Counted from the first letter of the stretch, positions 6,559-13,393 are shown. The stretch is 17,368 nt of DNA from an uncultured Flavobacterium sp. (GCF_946479975.1 NZ_CAMLIX010000098.1:1-17368); one strand, 5' to 3'. Notes: generated by a model not told the origin, from the letters alone. Translations and numbers: made by a program.

Positions 6559-7800
6559 ATGCAGCATTGGGATATACTTTTATCAAATCAGGTAAATAAA
6601 AAGGCTTTTATAGATACTATTTTAAACGGAGAAGCAAAAGGCGGATTAACTGTTTTTAATAACCAAAAAGGAATTCTTTTCTCAGATATCTCAATTGAAA
6701 AATTTATCGAAAAAGAGTTTCAATACGACAGCGTTGAAGCTTCAACAACTTCAAACAGACAATTAAGAACTTTTTCTTCGGGAGAGCGCAAAAAAGAGTT
6801 TTTACGCTATTGCATTGACCAAAAACCAGATTTCATCATTTTTGATAATCCGTTTGATCATTTAGATCAGGCTTCCAGAGTTGTTTTGGCAGAATCATTA
6901 GAAAAACTAACCGATTCTATTGCAATTATCCAGTTACTGAATCGTAATGTTGATGTATTAGATTTTGTTCCAAATAAAGCTTTAATAAAAGACAATTCTT
7001 TCGAATTACATCCATTTGTAAAAACCGAAAACCATTTTAAAACTTTAAATACTGCGGCAATTCCAAAAGCCATAGAACCGCATTCCTTCCACGAAAGTGT
7101 ATTAATCAAACTAGATGATGTCTCGGTAAGTTACGAAGAACGCAAAATTCTGAACAACATTTCATGGACTGTAAAACAAGGCGAATTTTGGCAGTTAATT
7201 GGTCCGAATGGCTCTGGAAAAAGCACCATTTTATCACTGATTACAGGAGATAATCCCAAAGGTTTTGGACAGAATTTATTTTTGTTTGGAAGAAAAAAAG
7301 GAAGCGGAGAAAGTGTGTGGGAAATCAAAAAACAAATCGGAATCTTCGCTACATCTATGATCGATTTATTTCAAAAAAGTCATACGCTGGAACAAATGAT
7401 TTTATCGGGTTTCTTTGACCAAATTGGACTTTACACGGAACCAACCACACATCAAAAACAAATTGTAACACAATGGCTTGAAGTGATTGAAATGACGCAT
7501 TTGCGCAAAAAACGTTTTATCGATCTTTCTGTTGGGCAGCAACGCGTTGCTTTAATTGTTCGTGCGGTTTTAAAACATCCGCCTTTATTAATTTTAGATG
7601 AACCAGTTGAAGGTTTAGATGATGAAAATGTTGATTTAGTAATTCAACTAATCAATACAATTAAACAAGAAACCAACGTCAGCATTATTTATGTCTCACA
7701 TCGAATTGAACAAGGCCTTGCTCCTACATCTGTTTTCGAACTTTTACCTGCTGAAACGGGATCAATTGGTAAAATAAAATATCATTCTGAATTGAATTAG
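6559..7800 (+). CDS. Double ABC ATPase, ModF/PhrA-like, with degenerate first domain
   Basis: This 413-residue soluble protein has two ABC ATPase-type halves and no membrane segment. The second half (about 183-405) is complete: Walker A GPNGSGKST at 215-223, signature LSVGQQR at 323-329 (usual LSGGQ), Walker B LLILDEP at 343-349, and switch His381. The first half (1-170) has a signature-like FSSGERK at 72-78 and a Walker B-like FIIFDNP at 92-98, but it lacks a Walker A and has Asn where the catalytic Glu belongs. This architecture matches E. coli ModF, annotated as a molybdate-related or photorepair (PhrA) ATPase, whose function is not settled. No permease or molybdate gene is nearby, so transport is doubtful. 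Confidence 0.85.
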   Translation: MQHWDILLSNQVNKKAFIDTILNGEAKGGLTVFNNQKGILFSDISIEKFIEKEFQYDSVEASTTSNRQLRTFSSGERKKEFLRYCIDQKPDFIIFDNPFDHLDQASRVVLAESLEKLTDSIAIIQLLNRNVDVLDFVPNKALIKDNSFELHPFVKTENHFKTLNTAAIPKAIEPHSFHESVLIKLDDVSVSYEERKILNNISWTVKQGEFWQLIGPNGSGKSTILSLITGDNPKGFGQNLFLFGRKKGSGESVWEIKKQIGIFATSMIDLFQKSHTLEQMILSGFFDQIGLYTEPTTHQKQIVTQWLEVIEMTHLRKKRFIDLSVGQQRVALIVRAVLKHPPLLILDEPVEGLDDENVDLVIQLINTIKQETNVSIIYVSHRIEQGLAPTSVFELLPAETGSIGKIKYHSELN

Positions 7801-7803
7801 GAA

Positions 7804-7883
7804 AATTAGATAATGTGTCAATTAGATAATGTGTCAATTAGATAATTTGCCAATTTGAGAATTTGCCAATTTGAGAATTAGAT
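7804..7883. repeat. 16-base tandem repeat array
   Basis: Five imperfect 16-base units run head to tail: two identical AATTAGATAATGTGTC units (7804-7819, 7820-7835), then AATTAGATAATTTGCC, AATTTGAGAATTTGCC and a final diverged unit. One unit recurs at about 8622-8640 and inverted units lie at 8797-8830. It begins within four bases of the ABC gene stop. Confidence 0.85.
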
Positions 7884-7891
7884 AATTTTAG

Positions 7892-7967
7892 AGACGCACA
7901 GCAGTGCATCTTCCGCAACGATCCGCAACGAATATCCACAATACGTCAGACGCACTGCTGTGCGTCT
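7892..7967. repeat. REPIN-like element (two inverted GACGCAC hairpin units)
   Basis: A 20-base arm at 7892-7911 and its complement at 7948-7967 (AGACGCACTGCTGTGCGTCT) match except for one base, with a 36-base centre. The right arm is itself a small hairpin (GACGCAC/GTGCGTC, four-base loop), and the left arm is a near copy of it. Two inverted REP-like units around a spacer is the layout of a REPIN. A partial, oppositely oriented copy lies at 8660-8703. Confidence 0.8.
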
Positions 7968-7995
7968 ATACAGAATATTGAAACAAAAACAAATT

Positions 7996-8613
7996 ATGTT
8001 AAAACAAATAAGCAGTGCATTTCTTTTTTTATTGATTTTAAATTCGTGTTCCAGCACGATTTCAACTGCAAAAAAGGAATATACTTTACAAAATTCAACA
8101 GAACTAAAATCAGATTGGAAAATCAATTCCAGAGAATGGGTTTTAAAAAATGATACAATTACAGGACAAGGTTCCGCTGAAAAATGGGGCGTTTTAGAAT
8201 CTAAAAAACAGCTTCTCAAAAACTACGAAATTGATTTTAAAGTCAACATGACAAAAGCTTCTCTTTTTGAAATCATGCTCAACTTAAATAAAGAAAAATA
8301 CATTCGAACATATCTTTATCAAATTGATCAAAACATTTTTATTGGCGACGGTGTATATTTTAAAAACGACGATTCGTACGGAAAAAGAGGCGGAAAAACA
8401 TTGTTTAAAAAACCAATGAAATTAGAAAACAACAAATCCTATTCGGTAAAAATCAGAGTTCAAAACAATCAATTATTCTTTTCCGTAGATAATACAACAA
8501 CCTTAGAATGTAATCTTGAAAAAAGCAATTTGAGCCAAAAAGGAAAACTGGGTTTTATCACAAACGGAGAAGTCAAAATAACAGATTTAAAAATAAAGGA
8601 TCTTTCTAATTAG
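7996..8613 (+). CDS. Lipoprotein with probable concanavalin-like (DUF1080-type) fold
   Basis: This is a 205-residue protein starting at the ATG at 7996. A GTG in the same frame at 7960 is rejected because it lies inside the upstream repeat and would add 12 residues before a complete signal peptide. The signal peptide ends in a lipobox, LNSC, with Cys18, so it is a membrane-anchored lipoprotein. The mature part has alternating beta strands, W-K-I-N-S-R-E-W near the start, and a late G-K-L-G-F-I segment near residue 185 followed by a final strand. That pattern is seen in laminin-G/DUF1080-like beta-sandwich proteins, which often bind or cleave sugars. No catalytic residues can be assigned. It stands alone and is flanked on both sides by inverted copies of the same repeats. 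Confidence 0.8.
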   Translation: MLKQISSAFLFLLILNSCSSTISTAKKEYTLQNSTELKSDWKINSREWVLKNDTITGQGSAEKWGVLESKKQLLKNYEIDFKVNMTKASLFEIMLNLNKEKYIRTYLYQIDQNIFIGDGVYFKNDDSYGKRGGKTLFKKPMKLENNKSYSVKIRVQNNQLFFSVDNTTTLECNLEKSNLSQKGKLGFITNGEVKITDLKIKDLSN

Positions 8614-8659
8614 AAAATGTGTCAATTAGATAATTAGATAACACAAAGCATATCCGTAG

Positions 8660-8703
8660 AGACGCACAGCAGTGCGTATAACGTTTGTAGATATTCGTTA
8701 CGT
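8660..8703. repeat. Partial, inverted copy of the GACGCAC element
   Basis: AGACGCACAGCAGTGCGT at 8660-8677 followed by TTTGTAGATATTCGTTACG (8684-8702) matches the complement of the right half of the element at 7892-7967. The other terminal arm is missing, so this is a truncated copy in opposite orientation on the other side of the lipoprotein gene. Confidence 0.7.
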
Positions 8704-8742
8704 AGACACAACAGGATATGGGCATGAGAAAAAAATTCCACT

Positions 8743-8771
8743 AAAACAAAAAAGCTCCCAAAAGGAGCTTT
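8743..8771 (-). terminator. Rho-independent terminator of the PASTA/rluD unit
   Basis: On the minus strand, AAAGCTCC (8771-8764), a five-base loop and GGAGCTTT (8758-8751) form an eight-bp stem that runs into T's, interrupted once by G. It lies 60 bases past the rluD stop. The plus-strand reading also has a T-rich tail, so it may act on both strands. Confidence 0.75.
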
Positions 8772-8796
8772 ATTTGTTTTACAAATATTTAAAAAA

Positions 8797-8830
8797 TTAT
8801 CTAATTTTCAAATTGACAAATTATCTAATT
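8797..8830. repeat. Inverted copies of the 16-base unit
   Basis: Read on the minus strand this is AATTAGATAATTTGTC followed by AATTTGAAAATTAGATAA, i.e. two units of the array at 7804-7883 in opposite orientation. It sits one base after the end of rluD, between the stop codon and the terminator. Confidence 0.75.
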
Positions 8831-8831
8831 A

Positions 8832-9875
8832 TTATTCTTCGTCTTCAACATTATGCGACTTCACATAATTACGCCATTTCTCGATACAATCCTGAAAATC
8901 CTGAGGTAATTCGGTATCAAAACGCATTAATTCACCTGTATTTGGATGAACAAAACCAAGAGTTTTAGCGTGCAGTGCCTGACGTGGCAAAGCTTTAAAA
9001 CAATTTTCTATAAACTGTTTGTATTTCGTAAAAGTCGTTCCTTTCAAAATCAAATGACCGCCGTAACGCTCATCATTAAACAACGGATGACCAATATGTT
9101 TCATGTGCGCACGAATTTGGTGCGTTCTTCCTGTTTCTAATTTGCAAGAAATCAAAGTTACGTAACCAAAACGCTCTAAAACTTTATAATGTGTAATCGC
9201 AGGTTTTCCAATTTCTGGATCATCAAAAACAGCCATTTGCATGCGGTCTTTCAAATGTCTTGCAAGATTTCCTTCAATTGTACCGCTATCTGCAACAACG
9301 TTACCCCACGCAAGCGCAATATACTCACGTTCGGTCGTTTTCGCTTCAAACTGCTTTGCTAAATGTGTCATAGCAGCTTCTGTTTTAGCCACAACCAAAA
9401 GTCCAGAAGTATCTTTATCAATTCGGTGTACCAAACCTGGACGCTCACTGCTGTTCATTGGCAGATTATCAAAATGATGCGCCAAAGCATTTACCAAAGT
9501 TCCAGTATAATTTCCGTGACCTGGATGCACAACCATTCCCGGCTCTTTGTTAATCAACAAAAGAGCATCATCTTCGTACACGATATTAATCGGAAGATCT
9601 TCAGGAAGAATATGATTTTCAAACGGCGGATGCGACAACATCACCGTAATCACATCAAAAGGTTTTACTTTATAATTTGATTTTACCGGAATATCATTCA
9701 CAAAAATGTTTCCGTCATTTGCCGCGTTCTGAATTTTATTTCGCGTGGCATTCTGAATCAAATTCATTAAATATTTGTCAATACGCAAAAACGCCTGACC
9801 TTTTGGGACTTCAAATCTAAAATGTTCGAATAATTCGTCTTCCAGATCTAAGTTTTCTTCAATATTATTGTTCAT
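8832..9875 (-). CDS. rluD: 23S rRNA pseudouridine synthase, RluD family
   Basis: This 347-residue enzyme isomerises uridines in helix 69 of 23S rRNA if it is a true RluD. An S4 RNA-binding domain lies at about 23-75 and the RluA-type catalytic domain from about 90 to 330. The catalytic motif HRIDKDTSG is at 150-158 with Asp153 as the catalytic residue, and RTHQIRAHMKHIGHPLFND follows in the catalytic domain. The start is set at the ATG at 9875. An upstream in-frame ATG at 9950 would extend the protein by 25 residues lying wholly inside the preceding gene. From 9875 the two genes overlap by 11 nt, which suggests translational coupling. The acidic C-terminus is short. RluC/RluA specificity cannot be fully excluded. 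Confidence 0.93.
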   Translation of the reverse strand: MNNNIEENLDLEDELFEHFRFEVPKGQAFLRIDKYLMNLIQNATRNKIQNAANDGNIFVNDIPVKSNYKVKPFDVITVMLSHPPFENHILPEDLPINIVYEDDALLLINKEPGMVVHPGHGNYTGTLVNALAHHFDNLPMNSSERPGLVHRIDKDTSGLLVVAKTEAAMTHLAKQFEAKTTEREYIALAWGNVVADSGTIEGNLARHLKDRMQMAVFDDPEIGKPAITHYKVLERFGYVTLISCKLETGRTHQIRAHMKHIGHPLFNDERYGGHLILKGTTFTKYKQFIENCFKALPRQALHAKTLGFVHPNTGELMRFDTELPQDFQDCIEKWRNYVKSHNVEDEE

Positions 9876-10485
9876 CTTGTGGGGTTTCTGCAGGCGCTGT
9901 AGCTGTACTATCCGACTGACTTTCATCAACATAACTTGCTTTTCCGTCACCTAAAACTAAATCGATTTTAGATGCTTTCAAAACGCGGTCTCCTACTTTT
10001 AAATTTCTTCCTTTCAAACGCATTTCCAAAACCATATCTTTTCCAAGATTCGGAATATACGTAATCGTTCCAAGCTCAAGACCTAGCGCTTTTAACGTTG
10101 GTACAGCCTCACGATATGTTTTTTCAATTAAATCAGGAATTTTTACAGAAGAAAAACCAGAAGCATTGATTTTAATATAAATTTTTCTACCCACTTTTAC
10201 CTTAGTTCCAGGAAGCGGATCTTGCTCAACAACACTATATTTTGGAAATTCACTTCTATAATCTACACTATCCAATAGCACATAATCCAAATCCAGTTCA
10301 TCCAATTTTTGCTCTACCTGCTCTTCAGTCAATTTAGACAAATTCGGAACAGCGATTTCGTGTCCGTGATCAGTTGTAAAAGTCAACCAATGCATAAATA
10401 AATAACCAATAACCGCAATAATAGCTGCGGCCGCAAGCAATTGCAAGAAAAAAACGCGGCTTGTTAGATACTGACGTAAACTCAT
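9865..10485 (-). CDS. PASTA-domain membrane protein
   Basis: This 206-residue protein has a short cytoplasmic N-terminus, one membrane helix at about 12-34 and an extracytoplasmic part with two PASTA repeats (about 43-107 and 112-180), ending in a Ser/Thr/Ala/Pro/Glu-rich tail. PASTA landmarks are VPNLSKLTEEQVEQKL and VVEQDPLPGTKVKVG in the first repeat and IPDLIEKTYREAVPTLKALGLE in shortened form in the second. PASTA domains bind peptidoglycan fragments in other bacteria and usually sit on Ser/Thr kinases or penicillin-binding proteins. Here there is no kinase or transpeptidase domain. The start at 10485 is chosen over an in-frame ATG at 10524 because a -7 promoter box overlaps the intervening bases. 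Its end overlaps rluD, and ddl lies beyond the repeat-filled gap on the opposite strand. Confidence 0.88.
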   Translation of the reverse strand: MSLRQYLTSRVFFLQLLAAAAIIAVIGYLFMHWLTFTTDHGHEIAVPNLSKLTEEQVEQKLDELDLDYVLLDSVDYRSEFPKYSVVEQDPLPGTKVKVGRKIYIKINASGFSSVKIPDLIEKTYREAVPTLKALGLELGTITYIPNLGKDMVLEMRLKGRNLKVGDRVLKASKIDLVLGDGKASYVDESQSDSTATAPAETPQDEQ

Positions 10486-10505
10486 AAATTTATTTTTAAT
10501 AGCGA

Positions 10506-10513
10506 CAAAGATA
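10506..10513 (-). promoter_or_regulatory. -7 promoter box of the PASTA/rluD unit
   Basis: On the minus strand the sequence TATCTTTG (10513-10506) is an exact TAnnTTTG match. Transcription would start near 10500, between the two candidate ATGs, giving a leader of about 15 bases to the ATG at 10485. No TTG was found at the ideal distance upstream, so only the -7 half is convincing. Confidence 0.55.
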
Positions 10514-10611
10514 AAGTATTTCATTTCAAAAAAAATGATAATTTTGTTTAAAACAAAGAACTCTTGGAATTTGGATTTTTTCCCGACGCTTCGGAATTGA
10601 AATTTATTTTT

Positions 10612-10692
10612 CAGGAGCTGTTTCCTGCTGTCCGCTGTATCTTTTCCCTGCTAAAGAAGCAGGAAAAAGGATGCCGCTCCCATCAGGGCTAG
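10612..10692. repeat. Dispersed intergenic repeat with internal hairpin
   Basis: Outer inverted pentamers GGAGC (10614-10618) and GCTCC (10676-10680) enclose a 12-bp hairpin, CTTTTCCCTGCT (10641-10652) and AGCAGGAAAAAG (10658-10669), with one mismatch and a five-base loop. I recognise this sequence as a repeat seen between genes in Flavobacterium genomes. GC content is clearly higher than in the flanks. This is one of several elements filling the 476-base gap between the PASTA gene and ddl. Confidence 0.7.
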
Positions 10693-10766
10693 GCCACTCG
10701 GTTTCATAAGAACGTTATTTAAAATGTAGTAATACAATTTATTCGGAAGACCAATAAGCAACAGTT

Positions 10767-10859
10767 TGTCTTCCTGAGCGAAGTCGAAGGATTTACACGT
10801 TTTAAATCGACAATCTTTGTAGAGCTGCTTGCGAAGATTTCTCCTTCGTCGAAATGACA
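10767..10859. repeat. Dispersed repeat, CTGAGCGAAGTCGAAGG family
   Basis: The element begins TGTCTTCCTGAGCGAAGTC at 10767 and ends CTCCTTCGTCGAAATGACA at 10859, with TGTC/GACA ends and inverted GTCGAAGG/CCTTCGTCG-like segments inside. This is a widespread intergenic repeat family in Bacteroidota. A minus-strand open frame running across it (10651-10935) is repeat sequence, not a gene. Confidence 0.75.
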
Positions 10860-10872
10860 ATATTGAGAAAAA

Positions 10873-10925
10873 AATCTTTTTAATCAGTATAATCAGTCGC
10901 AAAAAAGAATTCGTGAATTCGTGGC
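10873..10925. repeat. Half GCCAC-type element
   Basis: AATTCGTGAATTCGTGGC (10908-10925) is identical to the right arm of the inverted repeat at 5121-5183, but no left arm lies upstream. The preceding TTTTTAATCAGTATAATCAGT resembles the centre of the element at 6465-6522. It therefore looks like a chimaera or a truncated copy of the two variants. Confidence 0.7.
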
Positions 10926-10961
10926 AAACAACCAAAAATTAAACTTGAAAAAAAATATATA

Positions 10962-11933
10962 ATGAAAAACATTGCCATCATCATGGGCGGCTATTCCAGC
11001 GAATACAAAATATCTTTAATCAGCGGGAATGTCGTTTATCAATATCTTGATAAAACAAAATACAACGGATTCCGAATTCACATTTTTAAAGAAAAATGGG
11101 TTTATGTAGACCAAAACGATGCCGAATTCCCAATCGATAGAAATGACTTTTCTGTAACTGTAAACGGCGAAAAAATTACATTTGACTGTGTTTTCAACGC
11201 CATTCACGGAACACCAGGCGAAGACGGATTAATGCAGGCTTATTTCGAATTAATTGCACTGCCACAATCTTCTTGCGATTATTACCAATCTGCGCTGACA
11301 TTCAACAAAAGAGATTTATTATCAGTTTTAAAACCATACGGAATCAAAACTGCTATTTCCTATTATTTGAATAAAGGAGATAAAATCGATACAGCCGAAA
11401 TCGTTAAAAAAGTAGGTCTTCCTTGTTTCGTAAAACCAAACAAAGCAGGTTCAAGTTTCGGAATCTCGAAAGTAAAAACAGAAGCAGAATTACCAATTGC
11501 AATTGAAGTAGCTTACAAAGAAGACAACGAAATCATCATTGAAAGTTTCCTTGACGGAACAGAAGTTTCTGTTGGAGTAATCAATTATCAAGGCGAAATC
11601 AAAGTGTTGCCAATTACAGAAATCGTATCAGACAATGATTTCTTTGATTACGAAGCGAAATACGAAGGAAAATCACAAGAAATAACACCAGCAAGAATTT
11701 CAGACGAAATGACCCAAAAAGTGGGAGAAACGGCAAAACGAGCTTACGAAGTTTTAAAAATGAAAAGTTTCTCAAGAAGCGAATTCATCATTGTAAACGA
11801 CGAACCGTATATGCTGGAAATGAATACAATTCCAGGTTTAACAACAGAAAGTTTGATTCCGCAGCAAGCAAAAGCAGCCGGAATTTCTCTGGAAGATTTA
11901 TTTTCAAATGCAATTGAGTTAGCTTTGAAATAA
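10962..11933 (+). CDS. ddl: D-alanine--D-alanine ligase
   Basis: This 323-residue cytoplasmic ATP-grasp enzyme joins two D-alanines for peptidoglycan precursor synthesis. The N-terminal substrate motif GGYSSEYKISLISG is at 9-22, with Glu14 binding the first D-Ala. HGTPGEDG is at 82-89. The ATP-binding strand VKPNKAGSSFGI is at 157-168, with Lys158. The metal-binding end has SRSEF at 271-275 and EMNTIPGLTTESLIP at 286-300, with Arg272, Glu286 and Asn288. Glu274 sits where many Ddl enzymes have the metal-ligand Asp, a conservative change. The length is normal. It is preceded by repeats and followed by its own palindromic terminator. Confidence 0.95.
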   Translation: MKNIAIIMGGYSSEYKISLISGNVVYQYLDKTKYNGFRIHIFKEKWVYVDQNDAEFPIDRNDFSVTVNGEKITFDCVFNAIHGTPGEDGLMQAYFELIALPQSSCDYYQSALTFNKRDLLSVLKPYGIKTAISYYLNKGDKIDTAEIVKKVGLPCFVKPNKAGSSFGISKVKTEAELPIAIEVAYKEDNEIIIESFLDGTEVSVGVINYQGEIKVLPITEIVSDNDFFDYEAKYEGKSQEITPARISDEMTQKVGETAKRAYEVLKMKSFSRSEFIIVNDEPYMLEMNTIPGLTTESLIPQQAKAAGISLEDLFSNAIELALK

Positions 11934-11944
11934 GATTCTAAGAT

Positions 11945-11990
11945 AGGTGCTATACCGAAGCTTCGGTATAGCACCTTAATTTTTATTTTT
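11945..11990 (+). terminator. Rho-independent terminator of ddl
   Basis: A perfect 32-base palindrome, AGGTGCTATACCGAAG (11945-11960) followed directly by its complement (11961-11976), then TAATTTTTATTTTT. With no spacer, the RNA hairpin must open its central bases to form the loop. Confidence 0.88.
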
Positions 11991-12106
11991 AGAATTGCTG
12001 GTTTATCAAAATTTACAGAAAAACGTAGTTTGGAACATGGAAATTTAAATACATCTTAAACATCAAAACTTAGTACCTTAGATAGATAATTTTAGCAATT
12101 AAAAAA

Positions 12107-12799
12107 ATGAAAGAAATTTTCGAATGGGAAAGACTACTATTTAACAATCTGCCGGAGAGCTTTGTTTTTGAAGTAATATTTCGTTCAACCGTAATGTTCA
12201 TCATTCTCTTACTGACTCTTAAACTAGCAGGAAAAAGAGGCGTTAAACAATTATCTATTTTTGAAACGGTGATTATTATTGCATTAGGTTCTGCCGCCGG
12301 CGATCCAATGTTTTATGAAGATGTCGGGATTATTCCCGCAGCAATTGTTTTTACTACGATAATTATTTTATACCGATCTGTAACCTGGCTGACTGGAAAA
12401 AGCAAAAAGTTTGAAGAATTTATAGAAGGAAAAACCGAATGTTTAATAAGTGATGGAAAGTTCTCTGTTTCTAGTTTCAAAAAAGAAAGTTTGGCGCAAG
12501 ACGAATTTTTCGCAGAATTGCGTATCAAATCCATTGAACATTTAGGTCAGATAAAACATGCTTTTATTGAAACCAGCGGCGAAATAAGTGTTTTTTATTA
12601 TGATGATAAAGAAGTTGGATACGGATTACCCATTCTGCCTTCACTATTCTATTCAAAAACTAAAATTATTCCAGCTGACGGTTTTTATTCCTGCAGTTTC
12701 TGTGGAAACACCGAAGAACAAAAAGCAGGAACAGCAGTTTGTAAAGTCTGTAAAAAAGAGGAATGGGTTGAATCTATAAATACAAAAAGAATCACTTAG
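12107..12799 (+). CDS. DUF421 (YetF-like) membrane protein with C-terminal zinc ribbon
   Basis: This 230-residue protein has three membrane segments at about 25-41, 50-66 and 73-92, with the DUF421 core GKRGVKQLSIFE at 42-53 and IALGSAAGDP at 58-67. A cytoplasmic alpha/beta region follows (about 105-190), matching the YetF domain, with EFFAELRIKSIEHLGQIKHA as its landmark. DUF421 proteins such as Bacillus YetF and YrbG are membrane proteins whose exact role is not settled by anything in this sequence. After the core comes an extra CSFC-x12-CKVC motif (Cys196, 199, 212, 215), a likely zinc ribbon, ending at 230. Short 15-base repeats and a 101-base gap separate it from coaD. Confidence 0.87.
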   Translation: MKEIFEWERLLFNNLPESFVFEVIFRSTVMFIILLLTLKLAGKRGVKQLSIFETVIIIALGSAAGDPMFYEDVGIIPAAIVFTTIIILYRSVTWLTGKSKKFEEFIEGKTECLISDGKFSVSSFKKESLAQDEFFAELRIKSIEHLGQIKHAFIETSGEISVFYYDDKEVGYGLPILPSLFYSKTKIIPADGFYSCSFCGNTEEQKAGTAVCKVCKKEEWVESINTKRIT

Positions 12800-12862
12800 A
12801 AAATTTCAAATTACAATTACAACAGCAATAGCAAAATTCAATTTTAATAGTAAGTTTAAAAA

Positions 12863-12899
12863 CTTAGCAACTTAAAATCTCAACCTTAGCAACTTAAAA
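12863..12899. repeat. Direct repeat just upstream of coaD
   Basis: CTTAGCAACTTAAAA occurs twice, at 12863-12877 and 12885-12899, with a 22-base period, and the second copy ends one base before the coaD ATG. Related CTTAG words lie upstream of the DUF421 gene near 12068-12082. This belongs to a family of simple repeats common in flavobacterial gene gaps. Confidence 0.7.
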
Positions 12900-12900
12900 A

Positions 12901-13359
12901 ATGCGAAAAGCCATATTCCCAGGATCATTTGATCCTATCACACTTGGACACGAAGATATTATCAAAAGAGGAATTCCTTTGTTTGATGAAATTGTAATCG
13001 CCATTGGAGTAAATGCCGAAAAAAAATACATGTTTTCATTAGAAGAAAGAAAACGTTTTATCGAAGAAACTTTTAAAGATGAACCAAAGATTTCGGTAAT
13101 TACTTATGAAGGTTTAACTATTGATTTAGCCAAAAAATTGAAAGCAAATTTCATTTTAAGAGGTCTTAGAAACCCAGCCGATTTTGAGTTCGAAAAAGCG
13201 ATTGCACATACCAATAGAAAACTTTCTAAAATAGAAACAGTGTTTTTATTAACAGCTGCAAGTACCTCATTTATTAGTTCGAGCATTGTCCGAGATGTAT
13301 TGCGTCACGGTGGCGAATACGAAATGCTTGTTCCAGATGCAGTGAGAGTTAAAAAATAA
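12901..13359 (+). CDS. coaD: Pantetheine-phosphate adenylyltransferase
   Basis: This 152-residue cytoplasmic enzyme transfers AMP from ATP to 4'-phosphopantetheine, giving dephospho-CoA, the penultimate step of coenzyme A synthesis. The nucleotidyltransferase motif is FPGSFDPITLGHEDII at 6-21, with the T-x-G-H His at 17. ILRGLRNPADFEFE at 85-98 forms the phosphopantetheine site. ISSSIVRD at 125-132 is the C-terminal nucleotide-binding motif. The length and motif order are those of normal CoaD. The annotated start follows a direct repeat, and a terminator lies 34 bases after the stop, so it is a single-gene unit or the end of one that includes the DUF421 gene. Confidence 0.96.
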   Translation: MRKAIFPGSFDPITLGHEDIIKRGIPLFDEIVIAIGVNAEKKYMFSLEERKRFIEETFKDEPKISVITYEGLTIDLAKKLKANFILRGLRNPADFEFEKAIAHTNRKLSKIETVFLLTAASTSFISSSIVRDVLRHGGEYEMLVPDAVRVKK

Positions 13360-13393
13360 ATCTTTTCAAGCACTTATTTACAAAGCATAAATC

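Noticed and set aside
7804..7883. Possible CRISPR array in the 16-base tandem repeats
   Set aside because: The units abut without spacers, are shorter than CRISPR repeats, and no cas gene is present.
8672..8968. 98-residue open frame on the plus strand
   Set aside because: It begins inside a repeat, crosses the rluD terminator and ends inside the rluD coding region on the other strand. The translation has no gene-like character.
9363..9680. 105-residue open frame on the plus strand inside rluD
   Set aside because: It is the complement shadow of a well-supported RluD coding region whose motifs are in the minus frame.
9876..9950. N-terminal extension of RluD from an upstream ATG at 9950
   Set aside because: The added 25 residues lie wholly inside the PASTA gene in another frame and are unlike RluD N-termini. 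The ATG at 9875 gives the usual length.
10651..10935. 94-residue open frame on the minus strand
   Set aside because: Its translation is made entirely of recognised intergenic repeats (the hairpin element, the CTGAGCGAAGTC element and the GCCAC half-element). It has no domain and overlaps no conserved signal.
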